A DNA stretch of 64,000 nucleotides from DAIDKA01 sp035487155 (GCA_035487155.1 DATHMK010000091.1:1-64000), one strand, 5' to 3'. Positions 1-8,852 are shown, numbered from the stretch's first letter. Made by a program: numbers and translations. Notes: generated from the sequence alone by a model not told the origin.

Positions 1-178
1 ACGAACCCTCGGAGCTTCTGCCGCCTGCGGCGTCAGACTCCTTTTTTTCCTCTTCGTGAACGGTTAAGAATGGATACTGTCAAGCTTAAGCACGACATTT
101 CCACTTTGGAGAACACACGACTTGTGTGTGTTGGGCAGACACATTCATGGGCGCATCTAGGCCCAACCCTGCAGAGGC
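1..178. other. Left-edge non-coding stretch
   Basis: I see no convincing gene here. At about 16-37 there is a small imperfect hairpin (TCTG-CCGC / GCGG-CAGA arms with a short bulge), and a run of seven T follows at about 42-48. This could be a rho-independent terminator for a plus-strand gene ending left of the window. The stem is short and bulged, so the terminator reading is weak. Confidence 0.3.
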
Positions 179-700
179 TCAGTTCTTATTCGGCTGCTCG
201 TGCTCGAGTGTCGCGTCATACCAATGCACGACGGTGAACAGGAACAACATCCCGGCACCGATCAGTATCGCGGTCACTGCCGCGGCATAAGCTCCTGCCA
301 ACAGCTCGGCGGGAACGAGGATTGCGTTGGCCGCCAAAACCAGCGCGGCGATATCCATCGCCACTGAGAACATCACCACCTGGATTGGCAAAGGCGTTGG
401 GTTTACCGTCCGCCGGCGGCGCGGAAATGTCAGGGCCCAGCTGCCGAGCATGACCGCCATCACGCCACTTGAAATACGCCAGGCGATCGGCGCTGGGGCC
501 GCAAACAACATCAGTAGCGGCGGCAGGATCGAGCCGAACGTCGTCATGAAACCCAGTTGAACCCAGGTACGGGTCACAAAGCTGTCGAATTTGGTCATTC
601 GACCCCCGAGCATTTGCCGCAGGATCATGGTCAGGACGGACAGGCCGGCGAACGTCATGCCGACGGTCGCGATTGTGTACAGATAGGCGGATGCGTCCAC
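179..700 (-). CDS. Four-TM integral membrane protein of unknown function
   Basis: This 173-residue protein has about four to five hydrophobic segments: near residues 5-28, 48-70, 75-92, 105-128 and 132-160. An RRRR stretch between the third and fourth suggests a cytoplasmic loop. I recognise no family motif. It is the last gene of a three-gene minus-strand operon, starting 11 bp after the SRPBCC gene stop, so it is probably co-transcribed with the ArsR regulator upstream. A regulated inner-membrane role is plausible, but the substrate or function cannot be read from the sequence. Confidence 0.7.
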   Translation of the reverse strand: MDASAYLYTIATVGMTFAGLSVLTMILRQMLGGRMTKFDSFVTRTWVQLGFMTTFGSILPPLLMLFAAPAPIAWRISSGVMAVMLGSWALTFPRRRRTVNPTPLPIQVVMFSVAMDIAALVLAANAILVPAELLAGAYAAAVTAILIGAGMLFLFTVVHWYDATLEHEQPNKN

Positions 701-711
701 GTCAGCTTCCC

Positions 712-1146
712 CTAAACCGCGTTCGCCAGATGGTCCAATATATTTCCCCAGCCCCTGGTATGACCATCACAAATTGCGGGCGTCGGCAGACGCTCGTGGG
801 TCAGCACCAGGTTGGTTTCCTCGCCGTGCGCAGTGAGTTCGACGGTTACCAACGTATTCACATCATTCGTCAGCGGGCCAATCCAGGTGAACACCAGCTT
901 GCGCGGCCGATCGATGTGGACATAGGTTCCGGATACCCGGCGGATAGATTCGCCTGATGACATTACAAGGCTGAAGGCACCACCGGGACGCAGATCACAG
1001 CTCGCCTTGCAATCCACTGCGCCTGGAAACGGGCTCATCCACCGAACCATCAAATCGGGTTTGGTCCACAGGTCGAATATCACCTCCGCACGGGCACTCA
1101 GGCGGCGGCGTATCTGCACGATCGGGCCGGTGTCACCGTGAACCAC
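712..1146 (-). CDS. SRPBCC / AHSA1-type START-like domain protein
   Basis: This is a 144-residue single-domain protein of the SRPBCC superfamily (AHSA1/CalC-like). Family hallmarks visible are the W-x-K-P-D-L-M-V-R-W segment near residues 27-36, D-L-R-P-G-G near 52-57, and the C-terminal G-W-G-N-I-L-D-H-L helix. Such domains form a helix-grip hydrophobic cavity. In bacteria they are often paired with an ArsR regulator, but their ligands are usually unknown. The start is GTG and overlaps the end of the upstream arsR-like gene by 14 bases, which indicates translational coupling. No enzymatic activity can be assigned. Confidence 0.88.
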   Translation of the reverse strand: MVHGDTGPIVQIRRRLSARAEVIFDLWTKPDLMVRWMSPFPGAVDCKASCDLRPGGAFSLVMSSGESIRRVSGTYVHIDRPRKLVFTWIGPLTNDVNTLVTVELTAHGEETNLVLTHERLPTPAICDGHTRGWGNILDHLANAV

Positions 1147-1531
1147 GCTTGCGATCCTTTGGCCTCAATTTGCGCTCCGATTTGAGCTCGCGCAGCAGGC
1201 CCTCCATCGCGTCCAACCGTAGCTCCCAGTAGCGGCGGATGCGCTCGATCCAGCCATCGACCTCGTCCAGCGAACGGGTGTTGATGGAAAGAATGTGGTC
1301 GCGGCCTCTCCTGTGGCGCTCGACCACACCGTTCGCTTCCAGCACACGGATGTGTTTCGAAACCGCGTTCAAGGACATGGGAAAAGGCTCGGCCACGTCG
1401 GTCACGCGCGCCTCGCTGCGTGAGAGTCGTTCGATGATCGCCCGCCGCGTCGGGTCCGCCAATGCGGCGAACAGCGAGTCGAGGTGCGCGGCGCGCGAAG
1501 CGGCTGCCTTGCGGGCTTCGATCTCAATCAT
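1133..1531 (-). CDS. ArsR-family winged-helix transcriptional regulator
   Basis: I chose the ATG at 1531 because the ArsR fold begins just after it (MIEIEARK...). The longer open frame upstream would run through the promoter region. The protein has 132 residues. A winged helix spans about residues 15-90, with the ALADPTRRAIIERL segment and the recognition helix around SLNAVSKHIRVLEANGVVE. The Cys pairs of metal-sensing ArsR proteins are absent, so a non-metal ligand is likely. A basic tail (KLRPKDRKRGSR) ends the protein. It leads an operon with an SRPBCC protein and a membrane protein, and it diverges from a secreted hydrolase across overlapping promoters with an operator-like repeat, so autoregulation is likely. 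Confidence 0.88.
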   Translation of the reverse strand: MIEIEARKAAASRAAHLDSLFAALADPTRRAIIERLSRSEARVTDVAEPFPMSLNAVSKHIRVLEANGVVERHRRGRDHILSINTRSLDEVDGWIERIRRYWELRLDAMEGLLRELKSERKLRPKDRKRGSR

Positions 1532-1565
1532 GGCGACCTGCCCGTTCGATTCTTGATGTAAAAAT

Positions 1566-1594
1566 ATTCTACCTAGCGGTTGACAATCTGTCGA
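1566..1594 (-). promoter_or_regulatory. Predicted sigma70 promoter for the arsR operon
   Basis: On the minus strand, TCGACA (complement of 1589-1594) and TAGAAT (complement of 1566-1571) are separated by 17 bases. Each is one substitution from consensus. The predicted start of transcription is about 25-30 bases upstream of the ATG at 1531. It overlaps the oppositely oriented promoter at 1580-1608. Confidence 0.55.
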
Positions 1595-1608
1595 GCCGGT
1601 GCTGTTAT
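1580..1608 (+). promoter_or_regulatory. Predicted sigma70 promoter for the secreted hydrolase
   Basis: A perfect TTGACA at 1580-1585 is followed after exactly 17 bases by TGTTAT at 1603-1608. It faces the alpha/beta hydrolase gene starting at 1652 and overlaps the minus-strand arsR promoter. Confidence 0.6.
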
Positions 1609-1626
1609 TCAACTTACTGGTTGAAT
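1607..1626. promoter_or_regulatory. Inverted repeat, probable ArsR-type operator
   Basis: ATTCAAC at 1607-1613 and GTTGAAT at 1620-1626 form a perfect 7-bp inverted repeat with a 6-bp spacer. It covers the end of the -10 box and the predicted transcription start of the hydrolase promoter. A bound dimer of the adjacent ArsR-family regulator would block that promoter. The binding itself is inferred. Confidence 0.55.
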
Positions 1627-1651
1627 GAAGTTGGTGGCAACGGAGAGCCCG

Positions 1652-2410
1652 ATGCTGAACAAACACCTGGTTGCTGCAACCGCCGCGGTCGCCCTGCTGT
1701 CAGCAGCCATCGCACCGCTGCGCGCCGCGCCGCTCAAGAACGTGGTACTTGTCCACGGCGCCTTCGTCGATGGTTCCGGATGGCGCCGAGTCGCAGATAT
1801 CTTGGCAAAGGACGGCTATTCGGTCAGCGTGGTACAGGAGCCGCTGACATCACTCGCCGAGGACGTGGCGGCGACCCAAAGGGTGCTGAATCTGCAGCCG
1901 GGCCCAACCCTTCTGGTCGGCCACAGCTATGGCGGGGTGGTAATCACCCAGGCGGGCAACGCGCCGAATGTCGCCGGTCTGGTCTATATCGCCGCGTTCA
2001 TTCCCGACAAAGGCGAGAGTGCGCTTGGGCTGCTCTCGCAGATGCCCGCCGCGAACAACGATACCCGGGCCACCAAGGATGATTTTCTGTACCTCGACCC
2101 GGCCGCCTTCCCGGCAGATTTTGCTGCCGACGTGCCGGCACCCCTTGCGAACTTCATGGCTCATTCGCAGGCCATGCTGGCCAAGGACGCCGGCGCCGCG
2201 CCGGTGACGGTCGCCGCCTGGCACCAGAAAAGAAGCTGGGCGCTGATTGCGGCTCGCGACCACAACATCAATCCCGATCTTGAGCGTCGCATGGCCAAAC
2301 GGGCCGGCAGCGAAACGATTGAGGTGCCTGCCAGCCACGCAGTCTACGTTTCAAAGCCAGATGAGGTGGCGCATTTGATCGAACGCGCCGCAAAGGCGGT
2401 AAGTCAATAA
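1652..2410 (+). CDS. Secreted alpha/beta hydrolase (EstC-like)
   Basis: The ATG at 1652 is preceded by GGAGAG at a good distance and opens a signal peptide (MLNKHLVAATAAVALLSAA...RAA), so it is preferred over the in-frame ATG at 1625. The mature protein is an alpha/beta hydrolase of the small EstC/pyrethroid-hydrolase-like group. It has an oxyanion-hole strand VVLVHGAFVDGSGW at residues 31-44, nucleophile Ser92 in GHSYGG, and a C-terminal His in PASHAVYVSKPDE. The substrate is unknown; small esters are expected. Its promoter overlaps that of the divergent arsR operon, which suggests shared control. Confidence 0.88.
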   Translation: MLNKHLVAATAAVALLSAAIAPLRAAPLKNVVLVHGAFVDGSGWRRVADILAKDGYSVSVVQEPLTSLAEDVAATQRVLNLQPGPTLLVGHSYGGVVITQAGNAPNVAGLVYIAAFIPDKGESALGLLSQMPAANNDTRATKDDFLYLDPAAFPADFAADVPAPLANFMAHSQAMLAKDAGAAPVTVAAWHQKRSWALIAARDHNINPDLERRMAKRAGSETIEVPASHAVYVSKPDEVAHLIERAAKAVSQ

Positions 2411-2428
2411 CCCTTCCAGGTGTCGGGG

Positions 2429-3028
2429 TTATCTCGAGGACACCCAGCGGATCGACACTATTTTCACCGGCGGAGTGAGAGTCTGCCCGCGCGCGGTTGA
2501 TTGCTGAATGCGCCGCACCACCTCCAGCCCACTCACCACCTGCCCGAAGGCGGCAAATCCCTGACCATCAGGATTGCGGCCGCCGCCGAAGTCCAGACTT
2601 GGCTGATCGGTGACGCAGATGAAAAAATCACTGGTCGCGGTATCAGGCCCGTCGCGCGCCATCGAGATTACCCCGGCGAGATGTTTGATTCCGGTGACGC
2701 TCGTACGCTCCAAGGGAATGGGTGGGAATTCATCCTGACTGTGGGTCGGGTCGATTCCGCCCTGGATGACTTCGATCTTGACGGCATTGTTCGGCTGATT
2801 AGCCAGCGTCACAGTGCGATGAAACATGCCGCCGTCATACGCTCTTCGAGTCACATAGCGCAGGAAATTGGCGGCCGAAAGCGGCGCATGGGTGATATCC
2901 ACGGCAACCAGGATATTTCCCAAGGGCGTGATGATCTGTACTGTGGGTTCCTGTGCCGCCGCGGGCAAACAGCGGCCGCACAATAGCCCAACCGCCAGGA
3001 TGGCGATGGCCGATTTACAGTACTTCAC
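2429..3028 (-). CDS. Periplasmic cyclophilin-type peptidyl-prolyl isomerase
   Basis: A 199-residue protein that starts at GTG with an N-terminal signal peptide (KSAIAILAVGLLCG...AAAQ), so it should act in the periplasm. Cyclophilin motifs are present: THAPLSAANFLRYV, then MFHRTV with the catalytic Arg, GVISMARDGPDTATSDFFI, and AFGQVVSGLEVVRRI. The family catalyses cis-trans isomerisation of Xaa-Pro bonds during protein folding. The gene follows the dienelactone hydrolase gene by 13 bases on the same strand, so the two are probably co-transcribed. It converges on the secreted hydrolase at 1652-2410. Confidence 0.92.
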   Translation of the reverse strand: MKYCKSAIAILAVGLLCGRCLPAAAQEPTVQIITPLGNILVAVDITHAPLSAANFLRYVTRRAYDGGMFHRTVTLANQPNNAVKIEVIQGGIDPTHSQDEFPPIPLERTSVTGIKHLAGVISMARDGPDTATSDFFICVTDQPSLDFGGGRNPDGQGFAAFGQVVSGLEVVRRIQQSTARGQTLTPPVKIVSIRWVSSR

Positions 3029-3041
3029 GCCGGGCCTTGTG

Positions 3042-3779
3042 TTACCGCTTCAGCGTCGCGGCGAACAGGTCGCCCAGAGACTGCCAGTGACGCTCGGCGG
3101 CGGCGGCGTCATAGACCGGGGTATCGCGGAATACCCAGCCGTGCTTTGCCTGGTAGGTCTCGATTCTGTGAATGACGCCGGCCTTGGTCAAGGCCTGTTC
3201 CAGCCGCTCCTTCATCTCATCCGGGAACGACTGGTCTTCGATTGCGCCGGCGACGTAGATGCGCGCCCGCATCTTCGCAGCCAGCAAGTGCGGACTGTCC
3301 GGCGCATCGGTCGCGAGCCGGCCGCCGTGATACGAGGCGGCGGCCACGATCTGATCCGGATAGGTGCCCGCGGCCGTGAGCGACATGAGGCCGCCCATGC
3401 AGTAGCCGGTAGTACCGATTCCACCGGGCTTCACCTGCGGTTGCGTCGCGAGAAACTCCAAAAATGCGCGCGTATCGGACATGATGTTCGCCGGTGTCGC
3501 CGGCGCAAAGAACTTCTCCATCAGCACTTTGCGTTTTTCAGGATCGCTGAACACGGTGTGTGGATCCATCGGCTCATACGGTCCGGAGCGATAGAAAAGA
3601 TCGGGCAGCAGCACGTAGTAGCCCAAGGTCGCCAGTCGCTCGCCGAGCTCAAGCATCGCAGGGCGTATGGCCAGGCCGTCCATGAACACCAGTACCGCAG
3701 GCCACGGGCCCTTGCCTGCCGGCTGGTAGACATAGCTCGGGCAGATGCCATCACGGGTCTTGATATCGATCTTGCTCAT
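3042..3779 (-). CDS. Dienelactone hydrolase family protein
   Basis: This 245-residue cytoplasmic alpha/beta hydrolase has the Cys-His-Asp triad typical of dienelactone hydrolases: Cys127 in GYCMGG, Asp182 in AIEDQSFP and His213 in KHGWVF. The family opens lactone rings in catechol breakdown, but many members act on unknown esters. The length matches the family. No other catechol genes are adjacent, so the true substrate is open. It lies upstream of the cyclophilin gene in the same direction. Confidence 0.92.
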   Translation of the reverse strand: MSKIDIKTRDGICPSYVYQPAGKGPWPAVLVFMDGLAIRPAMLELGERLATLGYYVLLPDLFYRSGPYEPMDPHTVFSDPEKRKVLMEKFFAPATPANIMSDTRAFLEFLATQPQVKPGGIGTTGYCMGGLMSLTAAGTYPDQIVAAASYHGGRLATDAPDSPHLLAAKMRARIYVAGAIEDQSFPDEMKERLEQALTKAGVIHRIETYQAKHGWVFRDTPVYDAAAAERHWQSLGDLFAATLKR

Positions 3780-3861
3780 GGGCTGATTCTAGCGCATTGA
3801 GCGCCCTAACCGAGTGCCCCGGGGATCCCTTCGGTCATCTTTCTTGCCCCGGCAAACAGCA

Positions 3862-4659
3862 TCATGGGGACCTGGAAATAAATGAACGCCTACTGGCGAG
3901 GAAATCCGTGACGATCCATGCGGCCGCGGCGATCGCGAAATTCTGCGCGTTGCCGCCCCAATTGATGTGCTGATCGGGATCGGCGAGCAGGCGCGGCACC
4001 CATATCAGGAGCCCGAACAATACGAACATCAGCGTCAGCAGCCGCGCTGCCAGCAGCGCCAGGTATCCGCTGAGGATCGCGGCGGCACCCAGTGCCAGGG
4101 CAATCGTCGTGGCGATGGCCCAGAACATCTGGCCCGGTGGAATCCACTTCGGGACGAAACCCGCCGTTCCTTGCAGAAATACCCATTGTTCGAGCGTGAA
4201 GGAGACGACACAGAGGCCGAACAGGTAGTAGCCGGTTTTCGAGATCCTCGGTGACCCCCCTGCTCCACCGGCGGCGGAGGCGTAAATGATCAGCGCGCCC
4301 GAGACCAGAGACAGCTGCTCGAACATGTTGCCCCAGCCGTCGTAGCGCAACGGCGCGGCGATAATCAGCGGTAACCAGCGTGCCGCGAAGCAGGCGTAGA
4401 CAATGCCCAGCAGCATGGCCCCCAGCCATGCGGTTCTGCGCCCCTGTAGTGCGATTCCGCCGATGATTTGCCCCGTCGCTGCGATATGCACCAACGTGGG
4501 GCCTGCGGGTACGTTCCACAGCGAGCGCAGCTGCTGCCATTCATCGAAGTCGTGCCAGGTCCATGCGATGACACCAAACCCAAGGGCTGCCAGCCCGAAC
4601 ACGTGACGTCCGAGGTTGTTGACCCTCTGCGCCGTGTCGGCATGTGCTTCGTTCGTCAT
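3862..4659 (-). CDS. Polytopic membrane protein of unknown function
   Basis: I chose the ATG at 4659 (MTNEAHADT...), preceded by a GGGAC ribosome-site-like stretch; an in-frame ATG lies 30 bases upstream. The 265-residue product has about eight hydrophobic helices, including GLAALGFGVIAWTWHDF near the N terminus and AAILSGYLALLAARLLTLMF in the last third. It loosely resembles DoxX-like or DUF-type small membrane proteins, but I do not recognise a diagnostic motif. It stands alone between the dienelactone hydrolase and the spermidine-synthase-like gene. Confidence 0.75.
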   Translation of the reverse strand: MTNEAHADTAQRVNNLGRHVFGLAALGFGVIAWTWHDFDEWQQLRSLWNVPAGPTLVHIAATGQIIGGIALQGRRTAWLGAMLLGIVYACFAARWLPLIIAAPLRYDGWGNMFEQLSLVSGALIIYASAAGGAGGSPRISKTGYYLFGLCVVSFTLEQWVFLQGTAGFVPKWIPPGQMFWAIATTIALALGAAAILSGYLALLAARLLTLMFVLFGLLIWVPRLLADPDQHINWGGNAQNFAIAAAAWIVTDFLASRRSFISRSP

Positions 4660-4750
4660 CGGCTGTCCCGCAAGCTGCAACCGCTCCAATTTACGATAAG
4701 CTGCCTTGGGTTGGAAAGAGCGCTCGAGCGCAAGTCAATTGGCTCCCGTC

Positions 4751-6766
4751 CTAATGCAGGAATGGCAGCAGATCGCTGAAGTCATCGGTCCACAACCGCG
4801 TGGCATTGGCGGGTACGGCCTGCGACACACCGGCGATCTCGTGCACCGCCAGAGTCTTCGGGTCCGGACTCACCAGCACCCAGGAGCTGGCGGTATTGAA
4901 ATCATCCTCCTGGTCCGTCTCGACCAGGCGGGTGGCGAGCTGGCGGGCCTGGGCCAGGCGCTGCACCACCGGTACCAGATCCAGGTACAGGTTGCTGACA
5001 TGGAAGGCGATGATGCCGTGCGGCTGCAGGTGACGCAGGTACAGCTCCAGTGCCTCCACCGTCAGCAGATGCACGGGAATCGCATCGCCGGTGAAGGCGT
5101 CGATCACCAGCACATCAAAGCGCTCCGGGGCCTCAGCCGCCAGGCTCAGCCGGGCATCTCCCAGGGCTATCTCCACACGGGCGGCACTGTCGCGCAGAAA
5201 GCTGAACTGATGCTGCGCGATGTCGATGACCTGGGGATTGATTTCGTAGAAGCGCATGACATCCCCCGTGCGGCCATAGGCCGCCATGGTTCCTGTGCCC
5301 AGGCCGATGACACCGATGCGGCGCGGTGCCGGATCCTGGCGTAGCGCCGCCATGGCATGGCCGATGCCTGATGCGTCTCCGTAATACTCGGTTGGCCGGT
5401 GTGCCAGGGCCGGGGCCAGGTACTGGGTGCCGTGAACGATGACGCCGTTGGCGAGGGAGCGGGCACGGCCCGCCCCGTCCTCATCCCAGTCGAAGACGCG
5501 CAGCGTGCCGTAGAAGTTGCGCCGGGCGAGTACGGTGCCATCGTAGAACTGCTGCACGACCAGGCCGGCCGCTGCCAGCACCACTGCCGCCGTGGCGGCC
5601 GTCAGGAGCTTGAGGGCGAAGTGCTGGCGCCTGATTCGCCACAGCGCCAGCAGCGCGCAGGCGATCATGCCGATCTCCAGGTCAAAGTCGACGTTCAGCA
5701 CCGCCGGTGCGATCAGGCCGACGAGCACGGCGCCGGCGGCGCCACCCAGGGACACCGTCAGGTAGAAGCGCGTCAGCTGCGCGGCGGGCGGCCGGGCCAG
5801 CGCAAGTCCCCCATTGCACAGCAGACAGGTCCCGGCCAGTACCCCGCAGAACACGCCGATCTGTGCAGCGATGGGCAGGCCATCGTTCGCCGCACCGGGC
5901 CAGGAATTCCAGGCGGTGAACGCGGCATAGAGCAACAACGCTGCGACGCCGCAAAGCGTGAGCAGGCGCGCGGATAGCCAGCGCATATTGCTGAATGCAA
6001 TGATGAAGGTGATCAGGTATACCGCCAGCGGCAGGATCCACAGCAATGGAATGGCCGCCACGTCACGGGTGAGGTGCCGAGTCAGCGCCAGCAGCAGCCA
6101 GGACCCCAGACCCGACAGCAGCAGCCATTCCCCATAGCGGCAGGCCATGGGGACAGCCCTGTCGGCGATGGGCGCCTCGGTCGCGGTGACGCCGGCGCGT
6201 GCCGCGAAGGCACAGGCCACCATCAGCGCCGCCCAGCCAAGATAGGCGGCCGACCAGCCATAGGCCTGCCAGCGCGTGCCCACCCAGGGTTCCAGAATGA
6301 GCGGATAGCCGAACAACGCCAGCAGGGAGGCCAGATTGGACAGCGCAAACAGTCCATACGGGTTGCGGCCGGGCAAGGCACGCGAATACCAGCTCTGCGC
6401 CACCGGCGTGGTGGCGGAAACCAGCACATAGGGCAGACCCACGCTGATGGTCAAAGTCGCCAGCACGCCCAGGGCGGGATTAGAGGCAAGTCCGCCCTGC
6501 ACGGCCGGCACGATGGGCAGCGTGGCCAGCGCCGCAAGCACCAGGACCGCCACGAAGGCGAGTTGCCGGCGCGCGGGCACCGCCGTGATGAAGCGATCGG
6601 CCCCGGCGTACCCCAGCAGCAGCGCCGACTGAAAGAATACCAGGCAGGTGAGCCATACGCTGGCCGAGCCGCCGAACTGCGGCAGCAGCTCCTTGGCGAT
6701 GATGGGCTGGACCAGAAACAGTAGAAACGAGCCGCAGAAGATGGTGAGCGCGAACAGCCGTGACAT
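4751..6766 (-). CDS. Membrane-fused spermidine synthase-like protein
   Basis: Starting at ATG 6766 (MSRLFALTIFCGSFLLFL...) gives 671 residues. The N-terminal 400 residues or so hold about ten to twelve TM helices. The C-terminal part is a Rossmann SAM-binding domain of the spermidine synthase family: IGVIGLGTGTMA, then FYEINPQVIDIA, ALGDARLSLA and DVLVIDAFTGDAIP. These fused proteins are common in proteobacteria, and their aminopropyltransferase activity is unproven. A frame extension to 6811 exists but would run into the divergent promoter region. The gene diverges from the TPR glycosyltransferase, about 98 bp apart. Confidence 0.85.
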   Translation of the reverse strand: MSRLFALTIFCGSFLLFLVQPIIAKELLPQFGGSASVWLTCLVFFQSALLLGYAGADRFITAVPARRQLAFVAVLVLAALATLPIVPAVQGGLASNPALGVLATLTISVGLPYVLVSATTPVAQSWYSRALPGRNPYGLFALSNLASLLALFGYPLILEPWVGTRWQAYGWSAAYLGWAALMVACAFAARAGVTATEAPIADRAVPMACRYGEWLLLSGLGSWLLLALTRHLTRDVAAIPLLWILPLAVYLITFIIAFSNMRWLSARLLTLCGVAALLLYAAFTAWNSWPGAANDGLPIAAQIGVFCGVLAGTCLLCNGGLALARPPAAQLTRFYLTVSLGGAAGAVLVGLIAPAVLNVDFDLEIGMIACALLALWRIRRQHFALKLLTAATAAVVLAAAGLVVQQFYDGTVLARRNFYGTLRVFDWDEDGAGRARSLANGVIVHGTQYLAPALAHRPTEYYGDASGIGHAMAALRQDPAPRRIGVIGLGTGTMAAYGRTGDVMRFYEINPQVIDIAQHQFSFLRDSAARVEIALGDARLSLAAEAPERFDVLVIDAFTGDAIPVHLLTVEALELYLRHLQPHGIIAFHVSNLYLDLVPVVQRLAQARQLATRLVETDQEDDFNTASSWVLVSPDPKTLAVHEIAGVSQAVPANATRLWTDDFSDLLPFLH

Positions 6767-6864
6767 GGCGCCAGAGTCTGCGTCAGAGGCGCAGCCATGG
6801 CAAACCATCACGGTCGGGAGGTAGCATCGGCGGCACTCAAGACGGGGAAGAACACCGGCCGATC

Positions 6865-8838
6865 ATGGGTGAGGACCAGGCGCCAAACAGTCACATCGTG
6901 ATCCAATGGGTCAAGGAGGCGTTGACACTGCATATGGCGGGGCGGCCTGCGCAAGCCGAACCGCTTTATCTGAAGTCGCTGGCAGCGGATGCGAATCTGC
7001 TTCCCGCCCTGCAGGCCATGGGTCTGATCCGTCTCAATCAGGGGCGCCCCGCGGAGGCGCTGGCCTACATCGAGCGCGCGCTCACCCTTGATCCAGGCAG
7101 TGATGACATGTGGAGCAACCGCGGCCTGAGTCTGGTGGCGCTCGGCCGCCCCGAGGAGGCGCTGGCCAGCTACGATCGGGTACTGCAACGTCGAGCCGAT
7201 GCGTTGGAGGTGCGGTACTACCGCGCGTACGCGTTGAACGCCATGGGTCGCGCGGGCGAAGCGCTTGCCGAACTGGGTCGGGTATTGCGCCTCAAGCCCG
7301 ATCACACCGGGGCGTGGGTCGTGCGGGCGAGCGTACTGTGGATGCTGGGTGAGGTGGATCAGGCGCTGGAGAGTTACAGCCATGCCCTCTCGATCGATCC
7401 CGATATGCCCGAAGCACTGTGGAGCCGCGCCAATTGCCGATGGACCCGCCGGCAGGAGGTGCCAGGGGCCATCGCCGATCTGGAACGTCTGTGTGCCATC
7501 AGCCCCGATTTCCCCTATGCGCGCGGCGCCCTGCTGCACATGCGAATGCATGCCGGGGAATGGCACGACCTGCCGCGACAGCGCGCCGCCCTCGACGAAG
7601 GCGTGCGCTCGGGTCGGCGCGTGGTCGAGCCTTTTGCCTACCAGGCCCTCGCCTCCTCGCCTGCCGATCTTCTGGCCTGCGCCAGGATCTATGCGGCGGA
7701 CAAATATCCACCGCTGCCCTCCCCGCCGCGCTCGGCTCATCGGCAGGGAAGGATCCGCCTCGGCTATGTATGCGGCGAATTTCGCGCCCAGGCCACCATG
7801 TATCTGGCGGCCGGGCTGTTCGAGCACCATGACCGAAAGCGCTTCGAAGTGATCGCCTTCGACAATACGCGCGAAGACGGCAGTGCCATGCGCCGGCGCG
7901 TGCTGTCCGCCTTCGACCGATGCCTGCCCATACAGAGGCTTTCGGACCGCGACGCCGCGCAGCTGGTGGCCCACGAGAACATCGACATCCTGGTCAATCT
8001 CAACGGCTACTTCGGCGCGCAGCGCATGGGCATCTTCGCCCACCGACCCGCTGCCGTGCAGGTCAACTATCTGGGTTTTCCCGGCACCTTGGGCGCGCAG
8101 TACATGGATTACATCCTCGCCGATGCCGAGGTGATTCCTGAAGGCGAAGAGCATTTCTACACCGAGCAGGTCGTGCGCCTTCCGGGCTGCTATCAGATCA
8201 ACGACGACCAGCGACCTCGGCCGGCGCCCGGCAGTCGGGCCGCCCACGGCCTGAAAGAGCAAGACTTCGTCTTCTGCCACTTCAATTACTCCTACAAGAT
8301 CGCACCCGAAATGTTTGCGGTGTGGTTGCGACTGCTGGAGAAGGTACCCGCGAGCGTGCTTTGGCTGCTGGAGTGCAACGATCTGTTCGCAGCCAATCTG
8401 CGCCGGCAAATGACCCGCGCCGGCCATGATCCCGCCCGGCTGGTGTTCGCCCCGCAGGTCGAGCATGCGGTGCATCTCTCGCGCCTTGCGCTGGGTGATC
8501 TGTTCCTGGATACCCTCCCCTACAATGCCCATACCACCGCCAGTGATGCCTTGTGGGCCGGCCTGCCGCTGCTCACCTGTCGGGGCACATCTTTCCCCGG
8601 ACGGGTCGCGGCCAGCCTGCTGCGGACGGCGGGCCTTCCGCAGCTGGTTACCGATAATCTCGAGCAGTACGAGGCCCAGGCACTGATGCTGGCAAAGGAT
8701 CGCGCACTGCTGCGATCCCATCGCGACCACCTCAGCAGTGAGGCCGTACGGCAGGCCCTGTTCGATTGCGCCCGTACCACGCGTCACATCGAAGCGGCCT
8801 ATGAGCAGATGATGGCTCGCAGCCACCCCGGGGAATAA
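6865..8838 (+). CDS. TPR protein O-linked N-acetylglucosamine transferase, SPINDLY/GT41 type
   Basis: The ATG at 6865 is preferred because the earlier in-frame start overlaps the divergent gene and lacks homology-like sequence. The protein has 657 residues. Residues about 10-270 hold TPR-type helical repeats with the pattern GRPEEALASYDRVL. The C-terminal part is a GT41 catalytic region: RIRLGYVCGEF, NIDILVNLNGY, YLGFPGTLGAQYMDYI, NYSYKIAPEMF with the UDP-sugar Lys, and LDTLPYNAHTTASDALWAG. The family transfers a sugar from UDP-GlcNAc (or GDP-fucose) to Ser/Thr of proteins. The position matching human OGT His498 (NHPTSH segment) reads Gln309 here (RAQATMY). A small hydrolase gene follows 14 bp later. 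Confidence 0.88.
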   Translation: MGEDQAPNSHIVIQWVKEALTLHMAGRPAQAEPLYLKSLAADANLLPALQAMGLIRLNQGRPAEALAYIERALTLDPGSDDMWSNRGLSLVALGRPEEALASYDRVLQRRADALEVRYYRAYALNAMGRAGEALAELGRVLRLKPDHTGAWVVRASVLWMLGEVDQALESYSHALSIDPDMPEALWSRANCRWTRRQEVPGAIADLERLCAISPDFPYARGALLHMRMHAGEWHDLPRQRAALDEGVRSGRRVVEPFAYQALASSPADLLACARIYAADKYPPLPSPPRSAHRQGRIRLGYVCGEFRAQATMYLAAGLFEHHDRKRFEVIAFDNTREDGSAMRRRVLSAFDRCLPIQRLSDRDAAQLVAHENIDILVNLNGYFGAQRMGIFAHRPAAVQVNYLGFPGTLGAQYMDYILADAEVIPEGEEHFYTEQVVRLPGCYQINDDQRPRPAPGSRAAHGLKEQDFVFCHFNYSYKIAPEMFAVWLRLLEKVPASVLWLLECNDLFAANLRRQMTRAGHDPARLVFAPQVEHAVHLSRLALGDLFLDTLPYNAHTTASDALWAGLPLLTCRGTSFPGRVAASLLRTAGLPQLVTDNLEQYEAQALMLAKDRALLRSHRDHLSSEAVRQALFDCARTTRHIEAAYEQMMARSHPGE

Positions 8839-8852
8839 CAGGAAACCTTCCA

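Noticed and set aside
16..48. Rho-independent terminator at the left edge
   Set aside because: The stem is short and has a bulge, and the gene it would end is outside the window. It is only mentioned as a weak possibility.
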